Shown in pieces: positions 4,928 through 5,316 of a stretch of DNA of 5,316 nt. The DNA lies in NCBI GenBank assembly GCA_031285525.1, contig JAITWB010000103.1, positions 1-5,316 on the forward strand. The letters are read 5' to 3'. The notes beneath the pieces are model-generated. The model did no database searches, was not told the origin of the DNA, and worked only from the letters and a program-made list of their open reading frames with translations. The number at the start of each line of letters is the position of its first letter. Position 1 is the first letter of the stretch. A program made the position numbers and the translations under genes. Source of the DNA: Spirochaetaceae bacterium (GTDB lineage: Bacteria > Spirochaetota > Spirochaetia > Treponematales > Treponemataceae).

Positions 4928-5125
4928 GTTTTTAGGGAGTTGTAAGGGTAGTGAGGAGTGGAAGTCTGTGGCGAGGAGCGGAAGCGGTATGGACGGAGAA
5001 GGCTCTGGGTGAGGGCTAAACGGAAGATCGATATCTCTGATTAGGCGAACGCGGGATTTTTGGCTAAATGTAGTTCGATAACGGAAAGGCAGATGCGGAA
5101 CGGAAGTTCTTCGTCTGCCTTTTTT
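4928..5125 (+). ncRNA. possible small structured RNA ending at an intrinsic terminator
   Basis: No protein frame of use is found here, yet a strong terminator closes the stretch at 5125. The sequence is purine-rich and repeats CGGAA or GGAAG (near 4960, 4980, 5021, 5083, 5096 and 5102), which could serve as loop motifs. Around 4951-4984 GAGGAGTGGAAG and GAGGAGCGGAAG recur 20 bp apart. I cannot match it to a known RNA family and see no clear + strand promoter, so this is only a candidate. Confidence 0.25.
5088..5125 (+). terminator. intrinsic terminator, + strand
   Basis: The arms GGCAGATGCGGAAC (5088-5101) and 5106-5119 pair over 14 positions, with a perfect GGCAGA/TCTGCC base, two wobbles, one mismatch and a GGAA tetraloop. 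A T6 run follows at 5120-5125. This is a textbook Rho-independent terminator for rightward transcription, but no protein gene precedes it. Confidence 0.75.
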
Positions 5126-5241
5126 ATGCGGTGGATGAACGGGAGGGAGAAAGCTGATAGCAGTGCGATGTCGGTTCTGATGCGGAAGCTCCTGCTATGA
5201 GGTGAAGTCCCTACGAGGTGAGACTACTGGACAGTGAAAGA
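5126..5241. other. non-coding stretch with hairpin and short direct repeat
   Basis: ATAGCAG (5157-5163) pairs with CTGCTAT (5192-5198) across a 28-nt loop. Just after, CTATGAGGTGA (from 5195) and CTACGAGGTGA (from 5211) repeat 16 bp apart, and AGTC/GACT (about 5206-5224) can pair around CCT/AGG. A 24-codon frame from ATG 5126 has no ribosome site and is not called. The style recalls structured RNA, but no family is identified. Confidence 0.3.
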
Positions 5242-5316
5242 GTGTCAAATGTCGGCACCATTCCAACATTAAAAAGAGAACTTAAATGTGGAAAAAACAG
5301 TATAAAAGAGCTAAAA
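5242..5316 (+). CDS. possible start of a truncated gene
   Basis: From GTG 5242-5244 an open frame runs to the window edge and encodes 25 residues: VSNVGTIPTLKRELKCGKNS then IKELK. The composition (Lys/Leu/Ile/Thr, helical after residue 8) is plausible for the start of a cytosolic protein. The codons are A/T-rich, unlike ktrBA and yhhQ but like the HU-HIG gene. The frame is also open upstream, with another GTG at 5218. The ribosome site (GAAAGA) is weak, and I do not recognise the protein. It may be chance. Confidence 0.25.
   Translation, partial: MSNVGTIPTLKRELKCGKNSIKELK

Noticed and set aside
5126..5200. 24-codon frame after the terminator
   Set aside because: The ATG touches the T-run of the terminator and has no ribosome site; the content is Met/Arg-rich by chance.

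Overview
The window looks like an ordinary bacterial chromosome of intermediate GC. My best guess is a spirochaete (Treponema-like) or a close relative, held with low confidence. Three things point that way: a relaxed lipobox, Shine-Dalgarno boxes (AGGAGGG before ktrA, AAGGAG before the HU gene), and near-consensus sigma70 promoters. Sigma70 promoters and strong SD boxes argue against Bacteroidota, although the HU-HIG type DNA-binding protein at the right is a family best known from that phylum.

Layout. Bases 1-210 probably hold the 3' end of a + strand gene, which converges on a minus-strand lipoprotein gene of the PdaC/DUF3298 type (1042-251). An in-frame TAA at 841-839 breaks that lipoprotein gene. 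From 1079 to 1364 there is a non-coding stretch with a GC-rich hairpin, and then a sigma70 promoter whose -10 box lies only 6 nt from the ATG of ktrB. The + strand cluster ktrB (1401-2738), ktrA (2749-3471) and yhhQ-like (3506-4162) follows with gaps of 10 and 34 nt. ktrB and ktrA encode the pore and the nucleotide-gated regulatory ring of a potassium uptake system. The third gene encodes a Vut_1 family membrane protein, predicted to carry queuosine precursors. A 128-bp polypurine/polypyrimidine inverted repeat separates this cluster from the converging HU-HIG gene (4677-4291, minus). A shorter relative of that repeat lies between the two left-hand convergent genes.

Upstream of the HU-HIG gene is the most unusual part of the window. 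A clear TTGACA/TATCAT promoter is followed, further upstream, by a 32-bp imperfect palindrome centred on TGTACA, a separate hairpin, and an array of 22-bp units in which TGTACA and TGATCA-type palindromes alternate about every 11 bp. The array contains a perfect 26-bp palindrome. It could be an operator, an RNA-level structure or a dispersed repeat; the sequence alone does not decide.

From 4928 to the right edge there is no convincing complete gene. The stretch is rich in CGGAA/GGAAG motifs and short hairpins and contains a strong + strand intrinsic terminator (5088-5125) with no protein gene before it, so a small structured RNA is possible. A GTG-initiated frame may begin at 5242 and run off the window.
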